Source of the DNA: G016234445 sp964438865
Lineage (GTDB): Bacteria > Chloroflexota > Dehalococcoidia > Tepidiformales > Tepidiformaceae
Reading direction: 5' to 3'
DNA: 64,000 nt
NCBI GenBank assembly: GCA_964438865.1
Contig: CAYTMI010000003.1
Location: forward strand, 189,913-253,912
Below the pieces are notes generated by a model. It had not been told where the DNA came from. It saw nothing but the letters and a program-made list of their open reading frames with translations, and searched no databases. Position 1 is the first letter of the stretch, and every line of letters begins with the position of its first letter. Made by a program: the position numbers and the translations under genes. Below, piece by piece: positions 25,546 through 33,861 of the stretch.

Positions 25546-26402
25546 TCGTACTTGAAGAACCCGCGGCCGGTCTTGCGCCCAAGATGGCCGAGCGACACCA
25601 GCCGCCGGAGCAGGGTCGGCGCTTTGAAGCGCGGCTCGCCGTATTCTTCGAACATGCTCTCGGCGATGAGCTTCAGGGTGTCGAGCCCGATCAGGTCGGC
25701 TGTCGCGAGCGGTCCCATCGTGTGATTCAGCCCCACCTTGCAGGCGTTGTCGATGTCCGCGGCGGTGGCGACGCCGTTGTCCAGCAGGTCGATGGCGTCG
25801 AAAATGAACGGCACCAGCAGCCTGTTGGCGATGAAGCCCGGGGTGTCCTTCACCTGGACGGGGACGCGGTCCAGCTTCTCGCAGATGGCCATCGCGTCCG
25901 CGAGCGTCTCATCGGTCGTGCTGGCGGTGGTGACGATTTCGACGAGCTTCAGGGCCCACGGCGGGTTGAAGAAGTGAAGGCCGATGACGCGTTCCGGGCG
26001 GCCGCTCGCGGCGGCGAGGTCGCTCAGGGGCAACGAACTCGTGTTGCTGGCGAGGAGCGCGTCCGGGCGGCACACCTGGCCGAGCTTCCGGAAGATGGCG
26101 GACTTCACGCCGAGGTCCTCGACGACAGCCTCGATCACGGCGTCCACCTTCTCCAGTGACGAGAAGCGCTCCATGTCGGCGACGCCGAAGAGACGGGCGA
26201 GCGCGCCTTCGGCCTGGCCCTTCGTCATCCGGTCGCGGGCGACTTCGCGTTCGAGGCGGCGGCGAATCCCGGCGATGGCGGTATCGATCCGCGGCTGGTC
26301 AAGGTCCACGATCGTGACTTCGCAGCCGCTGACCGCGGCAACCTGGGCGATGCCCGCGCCCATCAGCCCCGAACCGACAACACCGAGCGTTCGCACGTCC
26401 AT
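25542..26402 (-). CDS. 3-hydroxyacyl-CoA (3-hydroxybutyryl-CoA) dehydrogenase
   Basis: A 286-residue enzyme with the NAD Rossmann start LGVVGSGLMGAGIAQVAA. The active-site region is VIGLHFFNPPW with its catalytic His, followed by DTPGFIANRLLVPF and the C-terminal LVSLGHLGRKTGRGFFKYE. This length is typical of the single-domain Hbd/PaaH type in beta-oxidation or butanoate metabolism. A GAGGAG ribosome site abuts a 24-bp perfect palindrome just upstream, suggesting regulation by a dimeric repressor. The MaoC genes lie divergently across that site. Confidence 0.95.
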   Translation of the reverse strand: MDVRTLGVVGSGLMGAGIAQVAAVSGCEVTIVDLDQPRIDTAIAGIRRRLEREVARDRMTKGQAEGALARLFGVADMERFSSLEKVDAVIEAVVEDLGVKSAIFRKLGQVCRPDALLASNTSSLPLSDLAAASGRPERVIGLHFFNPPWALKLVEIVTTASTTDETLADAMAICEKLDRVPVQVKDTPGFIANRLLVPFIFDAIDLLDNGVATAADIDNACKVGLNHTMGPLATADLIGLDTLKLIAESMFEEYGEPRFKAPTLLRRLVSLGHLGRKTGRGFFKYE

Positions 26403-26412
26403 GGGTTCTCCT

Positions 26413-26436
26413 CGTGGCTATGGATCCATAGCCACG
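26413..26436. promoter_or_regulatory. 24-bp perfect palindrome, candidate operator
   Basis: The half-site is CGTGGCTATGGA followed directly by its exact reverse complement. It lies 11 bases upstream of the 3-hydroxyacyl-CoA dehydrogenase ATG, touches that gene's GAGGAG ribosome site, and is about 40 bases from the promoter of the divergent MaoC genes. A perfect repeat of this length without gap fits a TetR-type operator; a translational hairpin is the alternative. Confidence 0.6.
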
Positions 26437-26475
26437 GTGCATGATAGGCCCGCCCGGGCGAGTGGGGAAACGGGA

Positions 26476-26484
26476 TGGTATAGT
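26476..26484 (+). promoter_or_regulatory. Extended -10 promoter TGGTATAGT (MaoC genes)
   Basis: TG, one base, then TATAGT gives an extended -10 element 22 bases before the TTG start at 26507. The same TGGTANNNT form precedes the gene at 41801 and the tRNA at 46849. Confidence 0.5.
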
Positions 26485-26506
26485 TCGGACTCCGGAGAAA
26501 GTTGCC

Positions 26507-26968
26507 TTGTCAGACGAAGCCCCACAGAGCCTGATCACCGACGAACACCGCGCCATGGTTGGCGTGAAAAGCGACCCCATCACCATCACCGTCAAGGAAG
26601 CGGACGCCCGCCGGATGCGAGACATCCTCGGAGACACCGACCCCCGCTACGCGGACGGCACGGGCATCGCGCCCCTGTACGTCATCGCCGGCCTGGGCGG
26701 CGGACGCCCTCGAAACATGCCCCCGATCCTGCCGGGCGGGCTCCTCACCCAGCAGGAATGGAAGTTCACGCGGCCGGTGCGCATCGGCGAGACGCTGACG
26801 GCCTACAGCCAGATCATCGACATCCGCGAGCGGCTGGGCGGCCGCTATGGGCACAGCGTCCTCATAACCAGCGGCACGGACTACTACGACGCCGACGGCA
26901 ACCACGTCGCCGCCAACATGATGACCATCACCCAGTTCGACCCGAAGGGCGCGAGGAGCCGCGAATGA
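26507..26968 (+). CDS. MaoC-like dehydratase, N-terminal-type (FAS1 dehydratase-like) protein
   Basis: A 153-residue hot-dog-fold protein: VGVKSDPITITVKEADARR, then ILGDTDPRYADGTGIAPLYV, then LLTQQEWKFTRPVRIGETLTA, matching the N-terminal MaoC-like dehydratase family. Two such subunits form an enoyl-CoA hydratase or acyl dehydratase; this half usually lacks the full catalytic pair. I start at TTG 26507 with GGAG nine bases upstream, since no ATG fits. The last bases overlap the next MaoC gene (ATGA). Confidence 0.82.
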   Translation: MSDEAPQSLITDEHRAMVGVKSDPITITVKEADARRMRDILGDTDPRYADGTGIAPLYVIAGLGGGRPRNMPPILPGGLLTQQEWKFTRPVRIGETLTAYSQIIDIRERLGGRYGHSVLITSGTDYYDADGNHVAANMMTITQFDPKGARSRE

Positions 26969-27390
26969 GTCAGCGCTACTACGAAGACGTGAAGGTTGAC
27001 GACGAGGTCACGCCGGTCGAGAAGATGCCGACGGAGGACCTCGCCATCGACTTCTTCGGCCGCGACAACCCGACGAACCCTGCTTTTGGCGACGCCGCGG
27101 CGGGGAGGCGGATGGGAGTCGGCGGGGCGCTCGTGCCCGGGCTCCTGAAGCTTTCGTGGATCACCCAGTTCGTCGGCGACTGGGCAGGGCCCGCGGGACA
27201 CGTCGCCAGCGTGCGGGCGGCCTACCGGCGGCCCGACATCGCGAACCGGGCGCTGACGCTGTCCGGGCGCGTGGTGGACAAGCGCCAGGAAAACGGCAAG
27301 AACATCGTCGAGCTCGAAGTCGTGACCCTCGCCGAGGGCGAACCGAGCGTCCGCAGCAACGTCCAGGTGGAACTGCCGAGCCGAGGATAG
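26965..27390 (+). CDS. MaoC-like dehydratase, catalytic-type subunit
   Basis: A 141-residue hot-dog protein beginning MSQRYYEDVKVDDEVTPVEK. DNPTNPAFGDAAAGRRMGVGG and VPGLLKLSWITQFVGDWAG follow. In hydratase-type MaoC proteins the NPxH segment carries Asp and His; here the corresponding stretch reads NPAFGD, so the usual His is replaced and catalysis is uncertain. It overlaps the preceding MaoC gene by four bases, so the products probably form a heterodimer acting on an enoyl-CoA alongside the divergent dehydrogenase. Confidence 0.82.
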   Translation: MSQRYYEDVKVDDEVTPVEKMPTEDLAIDFFGRDNPTNPAFGDAAAGRRMGVGGALVPGLLKLSWITQFVGDWAGPAGHVASVRAAYRRPDIANRALTLSGRVVDKRQENGKNIVELEVVTLAEGEPSVRSNVQVELPSRG

Positions 27391-27415
27391 TTCGCCGCGG
27401 GCGCGGGCCGTCGCG

Positions 27416-27421
27416 TAGAAT
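27416..27421 (+). promoter_or_regulatory. Leaderless-type -10 box TAGAAT (CaiB fragment)
   Basis: TAGAAT, five of six matches to consensus, lies seven bases before ATG 27429. A working promoter here would now drive the gene at 27563. Confidence 0.45.
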
Positions 27422-27428
27422 CGGGGCC

Positions 27429-27566
27429 ATGCCCCAACCGCTTTCCGGTCTGCGCGCCCTCGAAATCGGAACCTTCAGCTCCGCGCCCTACCGCGGCAAG
27501 CTGTTCGCGGGCCTGAGCGCCGCGGCAGGCGCTTTCGCAGCCACGGCCGCGGGAGGTGGCGAATGA
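27429..27566 (+). pseudogene. N-terminal fragment of a CaiB/BaiF CoA-transferase
   Basis: The 45-residue frame opens MPQPLSGLRALEIGTFSSAPY, a typical CaiB/BaiF (class III CoA-transferase) N-terminus, then departs into an Ala/Gly-rich tail after GKLFAGL and stops. Intact family members have about 400 residues, so this is a remnant after an internal deletion. The stop overlaps the ATG of the next gene (ATGA), so the fragment may now act mainly as a translated leader for it. Confidence 0.6.
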
Positions 27567-28039
27567 CCACTCGCAACGAGGTCGCGGCCGCGCTCGCCTA
27601 CTTCGAAGAGTGCGACGACATCGCCCTCCTCCACCAACTGGTCGAGGAGATCGCTCCGCGGGCCAGGCGGGCGGTCGGCAGGCTGCTCCAGCAGGGCGGC
27701 GAAGATGCCATCCCGCCCCCGGCCGAACTGCGGGCAGCGAAGACGGCGGCCACCCGCGAACAGGCCGTGGCAGCGGTCAGGGGCACCGAAGACTTCGCCC
27801 TGCTCCAGGTGCTGGCGCGGGCGATCGGGCGGCGCATCGAGGCTATCGAGATCGTCGCATCCGCGGAATTCCGGGAAGGGGCGCGGGTGACGGTCCCGGC
27901 GCGGCCGGTCTTCCCACCGCCGGCCCAGCGTCTCAGTGGGGTCGTGGAGGCGACCGGTACCAGCCTCCAGGTGCTGCTCGACAATGGCGAGACGTGGGAA
28001 GGGCCACCCAGCCTCGCACGGCGGGTGGTGGGCGAATGA
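27563..28039 (+). CDS. Hypothetical protein
   Basis: A 158-residue protein, helical over residues 1-100 (AALAYFEECDDIALLHQLVEE, then ELRAAKTAATREQAVAAVRG), then a short beta-like C-terminal part with RLSGVVEATGTSLQVLLDNG that resembles a small barrel. No family recognised, no membrane segment or signal peptide. Its ATG overlaps the CaiB fragment's stop. Codon use matches neighbours. Confidence 0.55.
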   Translation: MTTRNEVAAALAYFEECDDIALLHQLVEEIAPRARRAVGRLLQQGGEDAIPPPAELRAAKTAATREQAVAAVRGTEDFALLQVLARAIGRRIEAIEIVASAEFREGARVTVPARPVFPPPAQRLSGVVEATGTSLQVLLDNGETWEGPPSLARRVVGE

Positions 28040-28066
28040 AGGCGGACGTGCCGGGTGAGACGCTCC

Positions 28067-30259
28067 ATGCCTGACAAGAGACTGCGAGTAGCCGGCGGGA
28101 TCCTGGTCTTGGCCGGGATGTCGCTCACCTTGCTCCGCGGCGGCGCATCCGGTACGGTCTCCGCGGCCGCCGCGACCATCGTCGTGAACGACGCCGGCGA
28201 CACCCTCCACGATCCGGGCTGCGCGACGACCGGGACTGCCACCTGCACCCTGCGCGACGCGATCACCTTCGCCAACGCCAACTCCGGGCACGACACCATC
28301 AGTTTCAACGTCCCAGGCAGCGGGGTCCGCACCATCACGCCCGCCACGGCCCTGCCGACGCTGACCGGGGCGGACGGCGCGACCATCGATGGGTACAGCC
28401 AGCCGGGCGCGTCCGTGAACTTAGCCGCGGCCGGGTCCAACGCGGTGCTGCTGGTCGCCATCGAGGGCTCGGGCGCGGCCGGCGTCGACGGGCTGAGGCT
28501 GGCGTCGTCGAACAACACCGTGAAGGGCCTCATCATTGGCGGGTTCGGGCCCGGGGCCAGCGCGATCGCCGTGACCGCCGGGAACAACAACGTGGTCACC
28601 GGGAACTTCCTCGGGACAACTCCACCCGGCTCCGCCGCGAACGCCAACGGCACCGGCGTCACCCTCGGGACAGGGACAGGCGGGGCGACGGTGGGGGGGA
28701 GCGGACTCGCGGCCAGGAACGTCATCTCCGGGAACGGCCCCGGGCACGGCATTCTCATCGAGGGCAGCTCCGCGGGCAACAGCGTGGCGAACAACCTCAT
28801 CGGGCTCGGAGCGGACGGTTCCACGGCGCTGGGGAACGCCGGCTGGGGGATCCGGGTGGCGGATACCGCGTCGGATAACGAGCTTGGGCCGGGCAACACC
28901 CTCACCGGCAACGTCCTCGGCGGCGTGGCAATCACGGGGACGGGCACCGGGAACACCGTCCAGCGCAACTTCATCTTCGCGAACAGCGGTCCAGGAATCG
29001 ACCTCGCCGCCGACGGGCCAACTGCAAACGACGCGCTCGACGCCGACACCGGGCCGAACGGACTTCAGAATGCCCCGGTGGTGCAGATGGCGCTGCGGTC
29101 GCCCCAGACCGGCCAGATCGCATTCCGGGTGGTCCAGGATTCGCGCCCTGCCGCCGGGGCGAACCGTATCGACCTCTATCTCTCGGAGACACAGACGCTG
29201 GTCAGGGGCCCGGGGAAGACCCCGGTGATCTCCTTCGACGTCGCCGCGGGCGCCAGCACGACGACGACCGCACCGCTCACGCCCGGCACAACCGTGACCG
29301 CCACTGACTGGCTGACCGCGGCCACAACCACGGTCGATGGCACTTCTGAATTCGCCCTGAACATGGCCGTGCTGGCTAACGTCCTGCCCGTGGCAAACGC
29401 CGGGACGAACCAGACTGTCGCGGTCAACGCCACCGTCACCCTCAACGGCACAGGTTCGAACGACCCTGACATCCTGCCCTCGGGGGCTGCCATCGTGGCG
29501 GGGGCCTTCACGTGGACGCAGATCGCGGGCATCCCCGTCGACCTGGCGGACCCGACGAGCGCGACGCCCTCGTTCGAAGCTGTGTTCGGTGGCGTCTACA
29601 TCTTCAGCCTGGCGGTTTCGGACGGCCTGGACAGCTCCGTGAACGTCGCCGAAGTGACCATCACCGTGACGGATACGACCACTCCCGTGGCCCAGAACCA
29701 GACTCTGAACATCCGCTCGAACCAGGCGAAGGGTGTCCACCCGATCGCGACCGACCCCGACAACACGAAGTTCATCTGGGCGGTCGCGTCGCAGCCGCAG
29801 CACGGGCGCCTGGACGGGTTCAATGACCGCACCGGCGGGGTCATCTACATCCCCGACTACGGCTACTACGGGACGGACAGCTTCACGATGACCGCGTCCG
29901 ACGGGGTGAACGTGTCGCTACCGGCAACCATCACCTTCAACATCACCGGCTTCGTGCGAATCGTCTCGCCCGCACTGCCGAAGGTCGCGAAGGGCGCGCC
30001 GTACGCCGTCACCCTCGCGGCCGAGAGCGGAGTGCTGCCTTACACCTGGTCGATCGCCTCCGGGTTGCCTCCGGGCCTGTCGCTCAACCCCGGGACAGGG
30101 GCAATCACCGGGACGCCGCCGACCGCCGGGATCTTCACGTTCACCGCGACGGTGACGGACGGGCTCGACGAGACAGACTCCGAGACCTTCACGATCGAGG
30201 TGGTGGCGCCACCGCTGCGGCCGTTCAAGTTGCGGGTGGTCGGCCTGGCGAAGGACTGA
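28067..30259 (+). CDS. Secreted beta-helix protein with CSLREA-like, cadherin-like and putative Ig domains
   Basis: A 730-residue exported protein. A signal-like hydrophobic stretch (residues 8-25) is followed by a CSLREA-type domain (IVVNDAGDTLHDPGC, then CTLRDAITFANAN). A right-handed parallel beta-helix rich in NNT/GN turns runs to about residue 330. PKD/cadherin-like repeats come next (VANAGTNQTVAVNATVTLNG), and a He_PIG-type putative Ig domain ends it (WSIASGLPPGLSLNPGTGAI). It probably sits on or outside the cell surface and may bind or cleave polysaccharide; no catalytic residues are assigned. ATG 28067 is preferred to GTG 28055. Confidence 0.8.
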   Translation: MPDKRLRVAGGILVLAGMSLTLLRGGASGTVSAAAATIVVNDAGDTLHDPGCATTGTATCTLRDAITFANANSGHDTISFNVPGSGVRTITPATALPTLTGADGATIDGYSQPGASVNLAAAGSNAVLLVAIEGSGAAGVDGLRLASSNNTVKGLIIGGFGPGASAIAVTAGNNNVVTGNFLGTTPPGSAANANGTGVTLGTGTGGATVGGSGLAARNVISGNGPGHGILIEGSSAGNSVANNLIGLGADGSTALGNAGWGIRVADTASDNELGPGNTLTGNVLGGVAITGTGTGNTVQRNFIFANSGPGIDLAADGPTANDALDADTGPNGLQNAPVVQMALRSPQTGQIAFRVVQDSRPAAGANRIDLYLSETQTLVRGPGKTPVISFDVAAGASTTTTAPLTPGTTVTATDWLTAATTTVDGTSEFALNMAVLANVLPVANAGTNQTVAVNATVTLNGTGSNDPDILPSGAAIVAGAFTWTQIAGIPVDLADPTSATPSFEAVFGGVYIFSLAVSDGLDSSVNVAEVTITVTDTTTPVAQNQTLNIRSNQAKGVHPIATDPDNTKFIWAVASQPQHGRLDGFNDRTGGVIYIPDYGYYGTDSFTMTASDGVNVSLPATITFNITGFVRIVSPALPKVAKGAPYAVTLAAESGVLPYTWSIASGLPPGLSLNPGTGAITGTPPTAGIFTFTATVTDGLDETDSETFTIEVVAPPLRPFKLRVVGLAKD

Positions 30260-30480
30260 CGGCAGCCGTCCCTGCCACCCGGCCCTTGCACGTCGGCACC
30301 CCGCGGCTGACCGTGGGGTCGCAACCCCAGGTCGTGGATCGCCGCCCCATGGATAACTTGCCCGCCCCCAGCAACCCCACCCACGCCGGCCACGCCGGCC
30401 GACCACCCTGCCGCCGCGCTGCGCCAACCCTGCTGCTCTCAAGGCTTCGCGTCCCCGGGACACGCTGCTCGAACCCATGC

Positions 30481-30508
30481 GAACCCACCGGGTTATGGGT
30501 TCAACCCG
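30481..30508 (+). terminator. Overlapping hairpins downstream of the beta-helix gene
   Basis: Two alternative hairpins, GAACCCA/TGGGTTC (30481-30502) and CGGGTT/AACCCG (30489-30508), are followed six bases later by five T residues. The 269-bp region 30260-30528 holds another perfect stem, TGGGGT/ACCCCA at 30314-30329, and no gene that I can support. Confidence 0.4.
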
Positions 30509-30528
30509 CGAAACTTTTTCCAACCCTG

Positions 30529-31683
30529 CTACAGGCTGAGCAGGAACAGGGGAACGGCGACGATGGCCGCGAGGAAGACGGCCAGGTGGCGAGGTTTGGC
30601 CGTGGCCCATGACGCCGTTCGGAGAATGCCGCCTGCGTACGGCCTGTAGAGCACCGTGAGGAGCACGGCCGAGACCACCGCCACGGACAGCATCTCGGTC
30701 AGGACGACGGTGAAGGCGGTGTGCCCGCCGAGCAGCACCGAAGCGAAGAGGGTGTCGACGAAGGTGGTGATGTTCGCGCCCATGACGTAGGGGATGATGT
30801 GTTCGCGCTTGAGGTAGCCCTTCAGCGAAAGCGGCACGAGGACGGTGATCGAGATTGCGACGCTGAGCGTCGTGAAGGTGACCAGGCAGCCCAGGAGGAA
30901 CATCAGCGGCCGCCGGTTGAGGAAGTGGAAGACGCGGGTGATGCCCTCGGCCTCGCCCTCCAACTGGGGCAGAGCGCGGTCGAAGATGGCGAAGCTGGAC
31001 AGGAGGATCCCGACCCCGGCGACGAAGACGAGGGCGCGAGGGAGCAGGTCGTTCAGGAGGTCGACCCAGCGGCCATACACGGTGTCGCTCAGGCTGAGAA
31101 GCCCTTCCGGCGTGGTGAAGGAGACGCCGTCGAGCCATCCGTAGTGCAGGGAGACCAGCCCCAGGAGCAACGCCGGACCCTGCGTCGTGAAGGTCGTAAG
31201 CAGGGCGACGACGCCAATGTAGAGGCCGTCAGCGTTCCGGCGCCGCGTGACGAAGTAGATGAAGCCGACGGCCAGGACGATGAACGACGCCCCCAGCCGC
31301 GAGCCGGCGACCATCGCGAACGCTTCGTTCTGGGTGAAGACGCCGCCCGCGAGGAGGCTCACGCCGATCGCGGCAACGGGCGACCCGCTGAGGACTATGT
31401 AGGCGAACAGCCAGCCGAACCCGACGGCGTTGGCCGGACCCGAGACGCTCAGGTTGTCGAGGACGGGGACGAGACCCTTCGCACCAGACTTCAGCACTTC
31501 GAGCGCAAAGATGAAGACGAAGATGCCGGCCAGCGCCGCCACCGGACGCACAATCGATGCCCCGGACACGAACGGCTTCGACGCGGACGCGGGACCCAGT
31601 TCGGGTGGGGCTTCGGTCGCGAGCGGCCGCACCTGGGTTTCAGCCACCGCGCGCGCTGGGCGTGGTGTCTGTGACAACCTCAC
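30529..31683 (-). CDS. Na/Pi-cotransporter-like membrane protein in the sulfate operon
   Basis: A 384-residue membrane protein with about ten hydrophobic segments after a 45-residue Pro/Ala-rich N-tail. Two inverted-repeat-type motifs, SRLGASFIVLAVG and VMGANITTFVDTLFAS, resemble the GANIGTT repeats of the Na-dependent phosphate cotransporter family. Its start overlaps the end of cysN by 44 bp, so it is the last gene of the cys operon. By context it may move sulfate or another sulfur-related anion rather than phosphate; that is inference. Confidence 0.75.
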   Translation of the reverse strand: MRLSQTPRPARAVAETQVRPLATEAPPELGPASASKPFVSGASIVRPVAALAGIFVFIFALEVLKSGAKGLVPVLDNLSVSGPANAVGFGWLFAYIVLSGSPVAAIGVSLLAGGVFTQNEAFAMVAGSRLGASFIVLAVGFIYFVTRRRNADGLYIGVVALLTTFTTQGPALLLGLVSLHYGWLDGVSFTTPEGLLSLSDTVYGRWVDLLNDLLPRALVFVAGVGILLSSFAIFDRALPQLEGEAEGITRVFHFLNRRPLMFLLGCLVTFTTLSVAISITVLVPLSLKGYLKREHIIPYVMGANITTFVDTLFASVLLGGHTAFTVVLTEMLSVAVVSAVLLTVLYRPYAGGILRTASWATAKPRHLAVFLAAIVAVPLFLLSL

Positions 31684-32923
31684 GGACCATGCCGGCGGCG
31701 ACGGTGCGGCGAGTCGCCGGGTCGATGAGGATGAAGCTGCCGGTGTCGCGGCTGGTCGCGTACGAATCGACGAACAGGGGTTCGAGCGTCCGGACCGTGA
31801 CCCGGCCGATGGCGTTCAGCACCAGCGTCTCCGGGTTGCGCAGCCGTTCGAAATTGGCCACATCCAGGCGGTCGTCCAGCGATTCGACCAGGCAGCGGAC
31901 ACGGCGGGTGGTGTGCTTTATCCAGAACTGCTGGCGGGGGTGAAGGGCGGCCGCATCGTCCATCCAGCAGAGGTCGGCCGTGAAGCGGGTGGCGACCGGA
32001 GACGGGTCCTCGGCGGCGACGATCATGTGGCCGCGCCCCACGTCGATTTCGTCGGCGAGGCGAATGGTCACGGCCTCACCGCTCGCGGCGCAGGGGAGCG
32101 ATTCTTCGAAGCGGTCGATGGCAGCGATCCGGGTGCGGGCGCCGAGGGGGAGCACCGTCACTTCCGCGCCAACCCGGGCGAGGCCAGCCGCCAACGTGCC
32201 GGCGTAGCCGCGGTAGTCGTGGAACGCGGTGGTCTGGGGGCGGAGGACGTACTGCACCGGGAAGCGGAGGGCGGCGTGACGCGCAGGGTCCTGGACTTCG
32301 ACGGTCTCGAGGAATTCGAGGAGGGTCGGCCCCTCATACCACGGCATGTTCGAGCCGCGGTCGACGATGTTCTCGCCGGAGACGGCCGCCACTGGCAGGA
32401 CCGTCACCCGCTCGACACCGAGGCGCTGCGCGAGGGCGCGGAAGTCGGCCTCGACCTCCAACAGTCGCTCCTGCGACCAATCGACCAGGTCCATCTTGTT
32501 GACGCAGAGGACGAGGTGGCGAATCCCGAGGAGGGCAGTGAGGGCGGAGTGACGCCGTGTCTGTTCGACCACGCCTTTGCGGGCATCGACCAGGATGAGC
32601 GCGAGTTGGGCGGTGGAAGCCCCGGTGACCATGTTGCGGGTGTACTGAATGTGACCCGGCGAGTCGGCAATGATGAACTTGCGGCGCGGGGTCGCGAAGT
32701 AGCGGTAGGCGACATCGATCGTGATCCCCTGCTCGCGCTCGGCGCGGAGGCCGTCGGTGAGCAGAGCCAGGTTCACTTCGTCGAGCCCCTGGGCCGCGCT
32801 GGCGCGCTGGAGGCTGGCCATGGTGTCTTCGAACACCTGCTTCGAGTCGTAGACCAGGCGCCCGATAAGGGTGCTCTTGCCGTCGTCGACGGAGCCGGCG
32901 GTCACGAAACGGAGGAGGTCCAT
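31640..32923 (-). CDS. cysN: Sulfate adenylyltransferase subunit 1 (GTPase)
   Basis: CysN is the GTPase subunit that powers ATP-sulfurylase formation of adenosine-5'-phosphosulfate. The 427-residue protein has G1 GSVDDGKST at residues 10-18, G3 DSPGHIQYT and G4 NKMD, followed by EF-Tu-like barrels. It is not fused to an APS kinase; cysC is a separate gene. Its ATG shares one base with the cysD stop, giving the operon cysH-cysC-cysD-cysN-transporter. Confidence 0.96.
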   Translation of the reverse strand: MDLLRFVTAGSVDDGKSTLIGRLVYDSKQVFEDTMASLQRASAAQGLDEVNLALLTDGLRAEREQGITIDVAYRYFATPRRKFIIADSPGHIQYTRNMVTGASTAQLALILVDARKGVVEQTRRHSALTALLGIRHLVLCVNKMDLVDWSQERLLEVEADFRALAQRLGVERVTVLPVAAVSGENIVDRGSNMPWYEGPTLLEFLETVEVQDPARHAALRFPVQYVLRPQTTAFHDYRGYAGTLAAGLARVGAEVTVLPLGARTRIAAIDRFEESLPCAASGEAVTIRLADEIDVGRGHMIVAAEDPSPVATRFTADLCWMDDAAALHPRQQFWIKHTTRRVRCLVESLDDRLDVANFERLRNPETLVLNAIGRVTVRTLEPLFVDSYATSRDTGSFILIDPATRRTVAAGMVREVVTDTTPSARGG

Positions 32924-33861
32924 CAGAAGTACCCCTCGCGCTTGCGGTCTTCCATCGCGGCTTCGGAGAACTGGTCGTCGGCGCGGCTGGCCCCCCGTTC
33001 CGTGACCCGGGCCACGGAAACCTCGGCGATGACCGAGTCGAGGTCGGCGGCTTCCGAGTGCAGGGCCGCGGTGCAGGTCATGTCGCCCACCGTGCGGTAT
33101 CGGACGGCCGCCCGGAATGGGCGTTCGCCGGGAAGGGGGGGAAGGAAGGGACTGACAGCCATCAGCATGCCGTCACGTTCGAACACCTCACGTTCATGGG
33201 TGAAGTAGATGCACGGCACTTCGAGGTTCTCGCGCTGGATGTACCGCCAGATGTCGAGTTCGGTCCAGTTCGAAAGCGGGAAGACGCGCATGTGCTCGCC
33301 GCGGACGTGCATGCCGTTGAAGAGATGCCAGAGTTCGGGGCGCTGGTTCCGTGGGTCCCACTGCCCGAATTCGTCGCGAAAGGAAAAGACGCGTTCCTTG
33401 GCGCGGGCCTTCTCTTCGTCGCGACGGGCGCCGCCAATCGCCGCATCGAGTTGATGTTCGGCGATCGCGGCGAGAAGCACGGGGGTCTGGAGCCGGTTGC
33501 GCGAGGCCCGCGGGCCGCGCTCCTCGACGACCTCGCCCCGGTCAATCGCGTCCTGGACGGAGGCGACAATCAGCCGGGCACCGAGTTCGGCGACGCGCCG
33601 GTCCCGGAAGTCGAGCACCTCCGGGAAGTTGTGGCCGGTGTCGACATGCATCACCGGGAAGGGGATCTTCGCGGGCCAGAAGGCCTTCTCAGCGACGCGG
33701 AGCAGGACGATGGAATCCTTGCCACCGGAGAAGAGGAGCGCGGGCCGTTCGAAGTCGGCGGCGACCTCCCGCATGATAAAGATCGCTTCGGCCTCGAGCA
33801 TTTCGAGACCGGTATCGAGCGCACCGTGAGCCGGCGAAGGCAACGCCTCCTGCGTCGTCAT
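32923..33861 (-). CDS. cysD: Sulfate adenylyltransferase subunit 2
   Basis: CysD is the catalytic subunit of ATP sulfurylase; it joins sulfate and ATP into APS. The 312-residue protein has the PP-loop motif LLFSGGKDSIVLL near residue 45 and the downstream DTGHNFPEVLDFRD. WDPRNQRPELWHLFN and a closing DRKREGYF are as in the family. The ATG overlaps the cysC stop by four bases and the stop shares a base with cysN. Confidence 0.96.
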   Translation of the reverse strand: MTTQEALPSPAHGALDTGLEMLEAEAIFIMREVAADFERPALLFSGGKDSIVLLRVAEKAFWPAKIPFPVMHVDTGHNFPEVLDFRDRRVAELGARLIVASVQDAIDRGEVVEERGPRASRNRLQTPVLLAAIAEHQLDAAIGGARRDEEKARAKERVFSFRDEFGQWDPRNQRPELWHLFNGMHVRGEHMRVFPLSNWTELDIWRYIQRENLEVPCIYFTHEREVFERDGMLMAVSPFLPPLPGERPFRAAVRYRTVGDMTCTAALHSEAADLDSVIAEVSVARVTERGASRADDQFSEAAMEDRKREGYF

